The notes below the pieces were generated by a model. That model worked only from the letters and a program-made list of their open reading frames with translations. It was not told where the DNA came from and did no database searches. DNA of 64,000 nt from an uncultured Pelagibacteraceae bacterium (GTDB lineage Bacteria > Pseudomonadota > Alphaproteobacteria > Pelagibacterales > Pelagibacteraceae): positions 1-64,000 of the forward strand of contig CACOZH010000001.1 of the NCBI GenBank assembly GCA_902631595.1, written 5' to 3'. Shown here piece after piece: positions 17,741 through 25,461 of this stretch (position 1 is its first letter; each line of letters starts with the position of its first letter). A program made the position numbers and the translations under genes.

Positions 17741-18488
17741 GAAGTTTTGTTCCTTTTTTTAATAGATTAAAATATAATTTATTTGGCAATAATTTAAAAA
17801 ACTTTAGAGTCAATGTTAGTTGTTTAGGGAAATGAATTTCAAAGTTATTTTTTTTAATTAATCCCTCATAAATTTTCTCTGCAGCAAATTCTGGAGTTTT
17901 TAAAAATGGCATTTTAAAATCATTTTTGTCTGTCATTGGCGTTTTTATAAAACCAGGCGATACCAAACATATTCTTACATTATTTTTTTCAAAATCAAAA
18001 TATAAACTTTCTGCTAAACTTATTAACGCAGATTTTGATGGTCCGTATCCTGTTGTATTAGGTAAACCCCTATAACCAGCAATTGAAGATACTATTGTTA
18101 TTATTCCATCTTTTTTATTTTTGAAATATTCTTCAACAGCTTTAATGCAGTATAGAGTACCAAAAAAATTTACCTTGAATACATTTTCGATTTGTTCAAC
18201 ATCTATATCTTTTTCTTTTTTTGGACTCCACGTTCCTGTTGAAAAAAAACATATATCTATATTTCCAAAATATTCTTTAATTTTTTTAAAAACTTCTTTG
18301 CACTTAGCTTTATCAGTGACATCTAAAGGGAAAGATACTATATTTTCATTTGATTCGGAAATTTCATTTAATAAATTTTCTCTTCTAGCAGAGATTGCGA
18401 CTTTCCATCCTTCCCTAGCAAATTTTAAAGCTAACGATTTGCCAATTCCACTACTTGCGCCAGTTATCCACACTACTTTTTTATTCAT
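17727..18488 (-). CDS. Short-chain dehydrogenase/reductase (SDR)
   Basis: A 253-residue classical SDR. The cofactor motif TGASSGIG lies at residues 10-17, the catalytic serine is in IVSSIAGYRG, and the catalytic Y-x-x-x-K is YGPSK. The sequence after it (SALISLAESL..FE) and PGFIKTPMT are also typical. The arginine-containing cofactor pocket suggests NADP. Substrate is unknown. It faces the DUF3833 gene and overlaps it by four bases; SDR genes also accompany the flavoprotein/DUF1365/CFA-like clusters of other bacteria, so it may act on the same lipid, although it is transcribed separately here. Confidence 0.85.
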   Translation of the reverse strand: MNKKVVWITGASSGIGKSLALKFAREGWKVAISARRENLLNEISESNENIVSFPLDVTDKAKCKEVFKKIKEYFGNIDICFFSTGTWSPKKEKDIDVEQIENVFKVNFFGTLYCIKAVEEYFKNKKDGIITIVSSIAGYRGLPNTTGYGPSKSALISLAESLYFDFEKNNVRICLVSPGFIKTPMTDKNDFKMPFLKTPEFAAEKIYEGLIKKNNFEIHFPKQLTLTLKFFKLLPNKLYFNLLKKGTKLQKKD

Positions 18489-18541
18489 ATATGATAATGT
18501 ATTTAATAACTATTTTAATTTATGCTAGCAATTAATTTTTT

Positions 18542-19645
18542 ATGGACGATGTTGTTGTTATAGGTGGTGGAATTATAGGTGCCGCAACGGCTTATTTTCT
18601 ATCTAAAGAGGGCAGAAAAGTTAGAGTTATTGAGAGAGATCCTACTTACAAAAATGCTTCATTTCCCCTCTCTTTAGGTGGTTTTAGACGTCAGTTTTTT
18701 CAAAAAGAAAATATTTTATTAGGAAAATTTGCAAGAGAATTTATCTTCGATATTTCAAATACGTTAAAAACCAAAAAAAATCCAAATCCTACTGCAAGCA
18801 TGGTTGCAAATGGTTATTTATTAATGTTTGGTCCTCAGCACGCTGAGGAGCAGTATAAAGCTTTAGAAAACCACAAAGCATGTGATGCGGGGACAAAAAA
18901 TATCAAAGGTAACGATATTAAAAAATACTTTCCTTATGTAAATTCTGAAGGAATAGAAACTGCAACATTTACAGATAATAATACAGAGGGATGGATAGAC
19001 CCATTTCTTTTTCATTCTGCCTTAAAAAGCAAAGCTATAGAATTGGGAGCTGAATTTGTTAAAGGTGAAGTTAAAAGTATAAAAGAGATAAAAGCACGAG
19101 CCATTGTGTCAGCTGCTGGTTGTTGGACAAAAGATTTGTTGGAAGATATTCCGGTGGTGCCTCAAAAACACACAGTGTTCAGAGTTAAATGCCCAAAACA
19201 TATTCCCGAAATGCCTTTGACAGGAGATTTAACAACAGGTGTCTATTGGAGACCTGAGGGAAAAGAGTACTTGGCAGGATCACCTATTTCAGTATTTGAT
19301 GCAAATGATTTAGAGCCTGCATGGAATGACTTTGAAGAACTTGTCTGGCCAGCGCTTGCTAAAAGAATTCCAGCTTTTGAAGAATTGAAATTGACTGGAG
19401 GTTGGGCTGGTTATTATGATTGTAATAAATTAGATAATAATGCAGTTGTAGGCAAACATCCTAAATATGAAAATGTATACATGGCCTCAGGGTTTACAGG
19501 AAGAGGATTAATGCAAGCCCCTGGAATCGGAAGAGCTCTAACTGAATTGATTACTACAGGATCTTATCAAACAATAGATATAAGTGCTTTTTCTGTTGAA
19601 AGAGTGCTAAATAGTAAAGTAAGACACGAACCTTACGTATTATAA
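18542..19645 (+). CDS. DAO-family FAD-dependent oxidoreductase
   Basis: A 367-residue D-amino-acid-oxidase-fold flavoprotein. The FAD site VVIGGGIIGAATAYFLSKEG is at residues 4-23 with the acidic ribose contact E33; the SLGGFRRQF segment and the C-terminal ASGFTGRGLMQAPGIG are seen in dimethylglycine/sarcosine dehydrogenase-like and FOXRED1-like proteins. It lacks the GcvT-like C-terminal domain of large sarcosine or dimethylglycine dehydrogenases. Likely chemistry is oxidation of a secondary or tertiary amine such as an N-methylated amino acid. It is divergent from the SDR (53 bases apart). Exact substrate unknown. Confidence 0.75.
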   Translation: MDDVVVIGGGIIGAATAYFLSKEGRKVRVIERDPTYKNASFPLSLGGFRRQFFQKENILLGKFAREFIFDISNTLKTKKNPNPTASMVANGYLLMFGPQHAEEQYKALENHKACDAGTKNIKGNDIKKYFPYVNSEGIETATFTDNNTEGWIDPFLFHSALKSKAIELGAEFVKGEVKSIKEIKARAIVSAAGCWTKDLLEDIPVVPQKHTVFRVKCPKHIPEMPLTGDLTTGVYWRPEGKEYLAGSPISVFDANDLEPAWNDFEELVWPALAKRIPAFEELKLTGGWAGYYDCNKLDNNAVVGKHPKYENVYMASGFTGRGLMQAPGIGRALTELITTGSYQTIDISAFSVERVLNSKVRHEPYVL

Positions 19646-19810
19646 TTTTTTTACATATATTCCCAATACCCCATTGAATATAGAAACGATAATAATAATT
19701 ATCTGTCCTTTCATAGTATAAAAATCAAATGATGGATATGAGCCTAAAGCTATACTTAATAAAATATATGTAATTGTAAATGGTTTATAAAATTTTTTTA
19801 TTATTTTCAT
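19640..19810 (-). CDS. Hypothetical 56-residue membrane protein
   Basis: A short frame from ATG at 19810 to TAA at 19640 fills the space between the DAO oxidase and formate dehydrogenase. It encodes 56 residues with a basic N-terminus (MKIIKKFYK) and two hydrophobic stretches, about residues 11-25 and 37-53, ending in KK(L). The positive-inside pattern suggests two membrane helices. Its stop overlaps the end of the DAO gene by six bases, a junction style seen at every convergent pair in this window. No family recognised; it could be a chance ORF, but it spans the gap exactly. Confidence 0.45.
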   Translation of the reverse strand: MKIIKKFYKPFTITYILLSIALGSYPSFDFYTMKGQIIIIIVSIFNGVLGIYVKKL

Positions 19811-19830
19811 AATAAAAATTTTTATATTAA

Positions 19831-19860
19831 AAACCCTGGAAATAATGTTTTCCAGGGTTT
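19831..19860 (-). terminator. Intrinsic terminator of formate dehydrogenase
   Basis: AAACCCTGGAAA (19831-19842) and TTTCCAGGGTTT (19849-19860) form a perfect 12-bp stem with a six-base loop, ten bases after the fdh stop. On the minus strand the stem runs into TTTTTAAT. It is the strongest hairpin terminator seen in the window and separates fdh from the small membrane ORF. Confidence 0.85.
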
Positions 19861-19870
19861 GAAACTGTAT

Positions 19871-21070
19871 TTATTTTTTCTTATATTTTGCTGCTTCTTC
19901 AGATCCGCTTGTTGCTGAACCTTTACTGTATGAGTGAGCTCCCATACCAGCAAGCTGTCCATCTTTTACAATTAGATACTGATTTCTAATTTCTTTACCC
20001 TCAAAGAAACATTCTAAAATTTCTCTTACACCATCCGCATATCTTGCTTGCGCAGTCAAAGATGTACCTGACGTGTGGGGTGTCATACCATGATTTGGCA
20101 TACTTCTCCATATGTGATCATTAGGAGCTGGTTGAGGAAACCAAACATCTCCTGCATACCCGCTTAATTGACCACTTTTTAAAGCTTTTGCAATTGCGTC
20201 TCTATTACAAATTTTACCTCTAGCTGTATTAACAATGTATGCGCCTTTTTTCATTTTACTAATCATAGCATCATCAAATAAATTTTCTGTCTCAGGGTGT
20301 AGTGGACAATTGATTGTTACAACATCACACACCTTAACCATCGACTCAACTGACTCATGGAATGTTAGATTTAACTCTTTTTCAACACTTTCTGGTAATT
20401 TATGTCTATCAAAATAGTGTAAATGTACATCAAATGGTTTCATTTTTCTTAGTGCATCTAATCCTATTCTACCAGCAGCAACTGTTCCAATATGCATACC
20501 TTCAACGTCATAAGATCTTTGAACAGCATCTGCAATGTTCCAACCACCTTCATTAACAATTCTGTGTTGATTATGGTAATCTCTTACCATTGATACAATC
20601 ATCATAACGATGTGTTCAGCAACAGATCTTGAATTACAAAAAGTAACTTCTACAACATCTATTTTATTATCCATCGCCGCTTGCAAATCTACGTGATCTG
20701 ATCCAATTCCAGCAGTAATTGCCATTTTAAGATTTTTAGCTTTAGCGATTCTTTCTTTTGTTAGATAATAAGGAAAAAATGGCTGTGATATAACTATGTC
20801 AGCATCAACAATATGTTTATCAGCCTCACATCCATCTCCATCCTTGCTATTCGTCACGATTAGTTCATGACCATTACTTTCTAAAAATTTTCTTAATCCA
20901 AGTTCTCCAGATACACATCCTAATAATTGTCCTGGTGTATAATCTCTACCTTTTGGGCTTGGCAACGTCATTCCGTCAGGATATTTTTCTAATTTTGGAA
21001 GCTCCGATAAGGGATAACTTTTAGGCATCCCTCCTTTTGGATCATCATATAATATACAAAGTACTTTCAT
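19871..21070 (-). CDS. fdh: NAD-dependent formate dehydrogenase
   Basis: A 399-residue member of the D-2-hydroxyacid dehydrogenase family that oxidises formate to CO2 with NAD+, without metal or molybdenum. It resembles the well-studied Pseudomonas/methylotroph enzymes over its whole length: the PKGRDYTPGQLLGCVSGELGLR opening region, the NAD site VAAGRIG, the catalytic Arg in NTARGK, GDVWFPQPAP, and the catalytic His in GMTPHTSGTS, which distinguishes FDH from other 2-hydroxyacid dehydrogenases. A strong AGGAGA ribosome site, rare in this window, and a perfect terminator suggest high expression. It would supply NADH from formate produced by one-carbon oxidation. Confidence 0.95.
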   Translation of the reverse strand: MKVLCILYDDPKGGMPKSYPLSELPKLEKYPDGMTLPSPKGRDYTPGQLLGCVSGELGLRKFLESNGHELIVTNSKDGDGCEADKHIVDADIVISQPFFPYYLTKERIAKAKNLKMAITAGIGSDHVDLQAAMDNKIDVVEVTFCNSRSVAEHIVMMIVSMVRDYHNQHRIVNEGGWNIADAVQRSYDVEGMHIGTVAAGRIGLDALRKMKPFDVHLHYFDRHKLPESVEKELNLTFHESVESMVKVCDVVTINCPLHPETENLFDDAMISKMKKGAYIVNTARGKICNRDAIAKALKSGQLSGYAGDVWFPQPAPNDHIWRSMPNHGMTPHTSGTSLTAQARYADGVREILECFFEGKEIRNQYLIVKDGQLAGMGAHSYSKGSATSGSEEAAKYKKK

Positions 21071-21165
21071 TTTATTCTCCTAGTTAATATGTTGTAAAAC
21101 ACCTTTATGATTGATTTACATTTAAGCTTACCATAAATACTTATCAGCAAGCAATTAAATAATGT

Positions 21166-21630
21166 CTACTTTGGGTATTTCTTCTTTAAAATAAATCTGT
21201 TAATAACGACCCCAAACGATAGGACAATTATTGATCCGAATATAATCGGACTTAAAAGATAGTCGTAAGAAACACTTCCGATTATAACTATTATTGGATT
21301 ACCACCTGCAGGTGGATGAGTGACATTCAATAAGATCATAAAACCAACACCTAATCCAACAGCAATAGGAATTATTATAAACAACGGTAAAGAAATAAAA
21401 TTTAAAACCAAAATACCTATAATCGAAGTAACTAGATGACCAAAAAATATATTTTTTGGTTGTGCAAATGGGCTTTCGGGATACCCATATAACAATACCA
21501 TTGTCGAACCAAAGGATGCGATTAAAAATAGTCCAAAGGAAGTCTCGTAGGTTAAATAAGTTAAGGCCCCAATAGTTAAAATAGAACATAATGTAGCTAA
21601 GAATGATTTGATAATAGTTTCTTTATTCAT
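21166..21630 (-). CDS. HPP family integral membrane protein
   Basis: A 154-residue protein with four hydrophobic helices and the family signature THPPAGGNP (about residues 102-110), plus the GYPESPFAQPKN loop. HPP proteins are membrane proteins of uncertain function; plant members have been linked to plastid nitrite transport. It starts two bases after the IscU/SufU-like gene, so the two are co-transcribed. What is carried, if anything, is unknown. Confidence 0.85.
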   Translation of the reverse strand: MNKETIIKSFLATLCSILTIGALTYLTYETSFGLFLIASFGSTMVLLYGYPESPFAQPKNIFFGHLVTSIIGILVLNFISLPLFIIIPIAVGLGVGFMILLNVTHPPAGGNPIIVIIGSVSYDYLLSPIIFGSIIVLSFGVVINRFILKKKYPK

Positions 21631-21632
21631 AA

Positions 21633-22031
21633 TTAGTTTTGTAATGCTTTTTTGAGCGCTTTAAAAGGCAGTAAAATACAATCCTTTCTTGAAATATTTT
21701 TATAATTTAAAATATACGCAAGTTTTTTTGAGTTTTTTGATAAAATATTATTTGAGGATGAAAAATATTCTAGAACTTCTTTAATAATCTCATTTACTTG
21801 ATTTAAAGGTTTTTTAATAGATATTAAAGAAAGAAGACTTGCTGAAGCCTCGCAATAAACGCAAGATTTACATTGATAACCCATTTCATAAATTTTATTT
21901 CTTTTCACAACTAAACGAATTTCAATTTGATCACCACACATATTATTTTTATATTTTGATTTATGTGTAAAGTTTTTTAATTGCTTATTATTTTTGACAT
22001 TTGCAGCAATATTTATAATTTTAAGATCCAT
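21633..22031 (-). CDS. Iron-sulfur cluster scaffold, IscU/SufU-like
   Basis: A 132-residue protein from the internal ATG at 22031, chosen because the upstream 20 residues of the longer frame look non-coding. The three cluster-ligand positions of IscU-type scaffolds are present: C32 with D34 (MCGDQIEI), C60 (CVYCEASAS) and C118 (RKDCILLPF). Two additional cysteines (C54, C57) precede C60, giving CKSCVYC, which is unusual. The IscU LPPVK motif that binds HscA is absent, so it is closer to SufU/NifU-N-like proteins. Cysteine desulfurase genes are not adjacent. Its partner in the operon is the HPP protein. Confidence 0.7.
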   Translation of the reverse strand: MDLKIINIAANVKNNKQLKNFTHKSKYKNNMCGDQIEIRLVVKRNKIYEMGYQCKSCVYCEASASLLSLISIKKPLNQVNEIIKEVLEYFSSSNNILSKNSKKLAYILNYKNISRKDCILLPFKALKKALQN

Positions 22032-22129
22032 TAATATAATTTTGATAAATAATAAAATTTGATTTATATTTCTTTTAATAAAATAGCACAATATTAAATC
22101 GAAAAAAAAATGTTATTATAAATTTAAAA

Positions 22130-23371
22130 ATGATTTCTTACAAAAATGCTTTAAAATTACTTTATAAGTCAAAGATAAAAATAAAATCAGAAAAAATCTT
22201 ATTAAAAAATTCTTTATACAGAATATGCTCAGAAAACATTTATTCTAAATCTAATTATCCTGCTACAAACAATACAGCTCTAGACGGTTTTGCAATTAAT
22301 TCTATCGAAACAACAAAATTAAAAAAAAATAAATATGCAAAATTCAAAGTTTTAAAAACTTTAGTTGCAGGAGACAAACCAGATATAGAAAAAATTAAAA
22401 AAGGATATTGCATAGAAGTAATGACCGGAACGTCTATAAAAAAACCATTTGATACAATAATCCCTTACGAAGAATCATATGTAGTCAAAGAAAACAATAG
22501 CAAATATCTTTTAATAAATAAAAAAATAAAAAAATTTAATCATCTAAGATTTGTAGGTAGTGACTTTAAGAAAGGTCAAATAGTTGTAAGAAAAGGTGAT
22601 TTGATTAAAGCTTCTGATATTTTAGCTCTCAAAACTTTAGGGATTAAAAATATAAAAGTGAGAAAAAAAATAAATGTCGTTTTTTATCCAACAGGAAATG
22701 AAATTTCTAATAAAGAATTTGTTCCTTTATGGAAAGTTAGAAATTCGAATGGAGATTATATCAAGAGTTTTGCAAGAATCTTACCTATTAAATTTAAAGA
22801 GGAAAAAATTTTAAAAGATAATGATGAAAAAAAATTCGAAAAAGAAATAAAAAAATGTATTAAAAAAAATATTGATATAATAATGACTATCGGTGGAGTT
22901 TCGGCAGGAAGACATGATTTTATTCCAAAAATTGTTAATAAATTTAAAACTAAATATAAATTTAAAAACTCAAAAATAAGACCAGGTAAACCAATTTTAT
23001 TTTCAAAATTAAATACAAAGACTGTATTTTTTGGTTTACCAGGTAATCCAATTTCAACCGCAGCATGTTTTAGATTTTTTGTTTTACCATTCATTTTTAA
23101 ATCAATAGAATACTTAGGCACAAAACCAATTGCCGCAAAATTAAATAGTACATTTAAGAAAGATAAAAACTTCACAAGATTTATTAAAGGAGTTTTAAAA
23201 ATATCAAAAAAAGGATTTTCAGAATTTAGTGTATTAAAGGGTCAAGAGTCATACAGAATAAAACCTCTCCTTATATCTAATGTTTGGGGGCAATTTAACC
23301 AAGGCAAAAGTTCTTTTAATAAAGGAGATATTATCGAGTGTCATACAACCTTCGGTGTTAATTTCCTTTAA
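22130..23371 (+). CDS. moeA: Molybdopterin molybdenumtransferase
   Basis: MoeA inserts molybdate into adenylated molybdopterin in the last step of molybdenum cofactor synthesis. The 413-residue protein has the normal domains: the N-terminal NNTALDGFAI segment, the MTGTSIKKPFDTIIPYE substrate region, a MogA-like domain with GGVSAGRHDF, and GLPGNPISTAACF; a beta-barrel C-terminal domain follows. Length matches MoeA (about 410). No other Moco gene or molybdoenzyme is in the window; the nearby formate dehydrogenase is the Mo-free type. It is divergent from the IscU-like gene. Confidence 0.92.
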   Translation: MISYKNALKLLYKSKIKIKSEKILLKNSLYRICSENIYSKSNYPATNNTALDGFAINSIETTKLKKNKYAKFKVLKTLVAGDKPDIEKIKKGYCIEVMTGTSIKKPFDTIIPYEESYVVKENNSKYLLINKKIKKFNHLRFVGSDFKKGQIVVRKGDLIKASDILALKTLGIKNIKVRKKINVVFYPTGNEISNKEFVPLWKVRNSNGDYIKSFARILPIKFKEEKILKDNDEKKFEKEIKKCIKKNIDIIMTIGGVSAGRHDFIPKIVNKFKTKYKFKNSKIRPGKPILFSKLNTKTVFFGLPGNPISTAACFRFFVLPFIFKSIEYLGTKPIAAKLNSTFKKDKNFTRFIKGVLKISKKGFSEFSVLKGQESYRIKPLLISNVWGQFNQGKSSFNKGDIIECHTTFGVNFL

Positions 23372-23423
23372 TAAAAAAAATAAATTTTGTTGTTTATAAA
23401 ATTAATAAATATTAGAAATTGAT

Positions 23424-24329
23424 ATGCTAGATATAAAAGATGCCAAGGTTGCAATACCAATAGTTTTAATAGCTGGTCTACTTTGGTCATTTGGACCTTA
23501 TGTTGTAAGACATATCGATGGAGCCCAGCAAGTACCATGGCAATATTTATTTACAAGAGGGATAGTAATTTTCACAATCTTAAATTTATTTTTATATTTG
23601 GAAGAGGGGAATGATTTTTTTAAAAATTATACTAAAATTGGTATCTCCGGATTTATTGGCGGAATTGGTCTTGGAGTAGCTATGATTACTTTTATTTATT
23701 CAATAACAAATACATCTGCGGCTGTTACTTTACTATGTCTTGCAGCTATGCCATTTATAACAGCTCTTCTTGGTTTTATGTTTTTAAAAGAGACAATTTC
23801 GGTTAATGTATGGGCAGCTATAATTATTGCAGCTATTGGAATTTTAATTATGGCAATAGATAACACTGGCAAAAATACAATTCTTGGGTTTGTATTTGGT
23901 ATTATATCTTCAATTGGTTTTTCTATTTTTTCAATAACTTTAAGATGGAGAAAAGAAACACCAAAATTTACTACAGTTGCTATTGCTGGAATGTTTTGTG
24001 CAATTGTCTCAGCATTCATGATTACAATAAACGATTTAAGTTTTCTATCTTCCGGAAAAAACCATGCTTTATTTGCAACCCACGGAACTTTAGTTTGCTT
24101 AGGTTTAATATTATACTCTATAGGATCAAAACATATACCCGCTGCTGAATTAACACTTTTGTCTTTAACAGAAGTTATAGGTGGAATATTTTGGGTATGG
24201 ATACCATTATTAGGAATAAACGAAATTCCTAGTCAAAGTACAGTGATTGGCGGATTTTTAATATTTATATCAATCATATATTATAGTTTAATAATCAGAA
24301 CAAATAGAAGATTTATTGGGCTTAATTAA
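23424..24329 (+). CDS. DMT superfamily (EamA) transporter
   Basis: A 301-residue membrane protein with ten hydrophobic helices in two EamA repeats (about 8-140, 150-290). Typical elements are the LLWSFGPYVVRH first helix, TALLGFMFLKETIS at the end of repeat 1 and LTEVIGGIFWVWIPL in repeat 2. Its stop touches the start of the amidinotransferase gene with no base between, which makes translational coupling likely. The carrier may therefore move the amidinotransferase's substrate or product (arginine, glycine, ornithine or a guanidino compound). That is inferred from position only. Confidence 0.85.
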   Translation: MLDIKDAKVAIPIVLIAGLLWSFGPYVVRHIDGAQQVPWQYLFTRGIVIFTILNLFLYLEEGNDFFKNYTKIGISGFIGGIGLGVAMITFIYSITNTSAAVTLLCLAAMPFITALLGFMFLKETISVNVWAAIIIAAIGILIMAIDNTGKNTILGFVFGIISSIGFSIFSITLRWRKETPKFTTVAIAGMFCAIVSAFMITINDLSFLSSGKNHALFATHGTLVCLGLILYSIGSKHIPAAELTLLSLTEVIGGIFWVWIPLLGINEIPSQSTVIGGFLIFISIIYYSLIIRTNRRFIGLN

Positions 24330-25442
24330 ATGTCACAAAAAGTAATTGTTAACAGTTGGAATGAGTGGGATCCACTTAAACATGTTATAGTTGGAAGAGC
24401 AGATGGGTGTTGTATACCAGCTCCTGAACCAGCTTTAGATGCAAAAGTTCCAGAAGACTCAGATATGAGGGGCAAGTATGGGCCTAGAACAAAAGATACA
24501 GTGGATAAGGCTAATCAACTTTTAGATAATTTTTCAACAATCCTTGAAAAACGTGGAATTAAAGTAGATAGACCAACACCAATTAATTTTAATCAATCTA
24601 CTTCAACCCCAGACTGGAAAACAGAAACAATGTTTGGATGCATGCCTCCAAGAGATGTTTTATTGACAGTAGGAAATGAAATTTTAGAGGCAACTATGAG
24701 TTATAGGTGCAGATGGTTTGAATATTTATGCTATAGGCCTTTATTAAATAAATATTACAGTGAAGATCCAAATATGAGGCACGAAGCAGCTCCAAAACCT
24801 AGACTAACAGATGCCGATTATAGAAAAGATTATTTGTCAGAAAAAATTGGAGTCCAGAAAAGATTAGAGTGGACAGAAAATAAATTTTTCGTAACTACAG
24901 AAGAAGAGCCTTTATTTGATGCGGCTGATATATTAAGATTTGGGAAAGATTTAGTGGTCCAACATGGTTTTACAACTAACCTGAAAGGTATTGATTGGAT
25001 TAAAAGACATTTTAAAGATCACAGAATACACGCAGTTAATTTTCCTGGAGATCCTTACCCAATACACATTGATGCAACCTTTACACCAATAAAAGAAGGT
25101 TTGATTATTAACAATCCACAAAGGCGATTACCAGAAGATCAAAGAAAACTTTTTGAAAAAAATGGATGGCAAATAATTGACTCTGCTCAACCAGCACATA
25201 ATTCGCCACCACCTCTTTGTTATTCATCTGTTTGGCTATCAATGAATGTATTAGTTTTAGATCCAAAAACTGTTTGTGTAGAAAAAAGTGAGGTTTACCA
25301 AGCTGAACAACTTGATAAATTAGGTATGGAGGTGGTTCCTGTCGAGCTTAGGGATGCATACGCATTTGGTGGTGGACTTCACTGTTGTACAGCCGATGTT
25401 TATAGAGAAGGAAGCTTGAATGACTACTTTCCCAAACAGTAA
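24330..25442 (+). CDS. Glycine amidinotransferase-like enzyme (AGAT family)
   Basis: A 370-residue amidinotransferase-fold protein close to arginine:glycine amidinotransferase, which moves the amidino group of arginine to an amine acceptor and releases ornithine. Landmarks: NSWNEWDPLKHVIVGRADG, ATMSYRCRWFEY, the acidic pair in FDAADILRFG, the catalytic histidine in HIDATF, and the nucleophile C352 in GGGLHCCTADV. These match the Asp-His-Cys triad of the family. With glycine as acceptor it would make guanidinoacetate; other acceptors (as in homoarginine or secondary-metabolite enzymes) are possible. It follows a DMT transporter with no gap and ends in a strong terminator. Confidence 0.85.
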   Translation: MSQKVIVNSWNEWDPLKHVIVGRADGCCIPAPEPALDAKVPEDSDMRGKYGPRTKDTVDKANQLLDNFSTILEKRGIKVDRPTPINFNQSTSTPDWKTETMFGCMPPRDVLLTVGNEILEATMSYRCRWFEYLCYRPLLNKYYSEDPNMRHEAAPKPRLTDADYRKDYLSEKIGVQKRLEWTENKFFVTTEEEPLFDAADILRFGKDLVVQHGFTTNLKGIDWIKRHFKDHRIHAVNFPGDPYPIHIDATFTPIKEGLIINNPQRRLPEDQRKLFEKNGWQIIDSAQPAHNSPPPLCYSSVWLSMNVLVLDPKTVCVEKSEVYQAEQLDKLGMEVVPVELRDAYAFGGGLHCCTADVYREGSLNDYFPKQ

Positions 25443-25461
25443 TTAGTTTGGGTTTTTTTTT
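25431..25461 (+). terminator. Intrinsic terminator overlapping the amidinotransferase stop codon
   Basis: CCCAAAC (25431-25437) pairs with GTTTGGG (25446-25452), and nine T follow directly on the plus strand. The amidinotransferase TAA stop (25440-25442) and the stop of the convergent 75-residue gene both sit in the loop region, so the hairpin is built from the last codons of both genes. The T-run makes it directional for the plus strand. Confidence 0.85.

Noticed and set aside
21299..21589. A 96-codon minus-strand frame rich in Tyr, Phe and Trp
   Set aside because: It lies in another frame inside the HPP gene, whose THPPAGGNP signature is intact.
21633..22091. Longer start of the IscU-like gene at 22091
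   Set aside because: The extra 20 residues (CYFIKRNINQILLFIK..) do not fit the family N-terminus, whereas ATG 22031 gives a normal length.
22756..23175. A 139-codon minus-strand frame inside moeA
   Set aside because: MoeA motifs run through the whole stretch in the plus frame, so this is antisense noise.
19871..23371. Molybdenum-dependent formate dehydrogenase served by moeA
   Set aside because: The FDH is a 399-residue D-2-hydroxyacid-dehydrogenase type enzyme that needs no metal, so moeA is not its partner.
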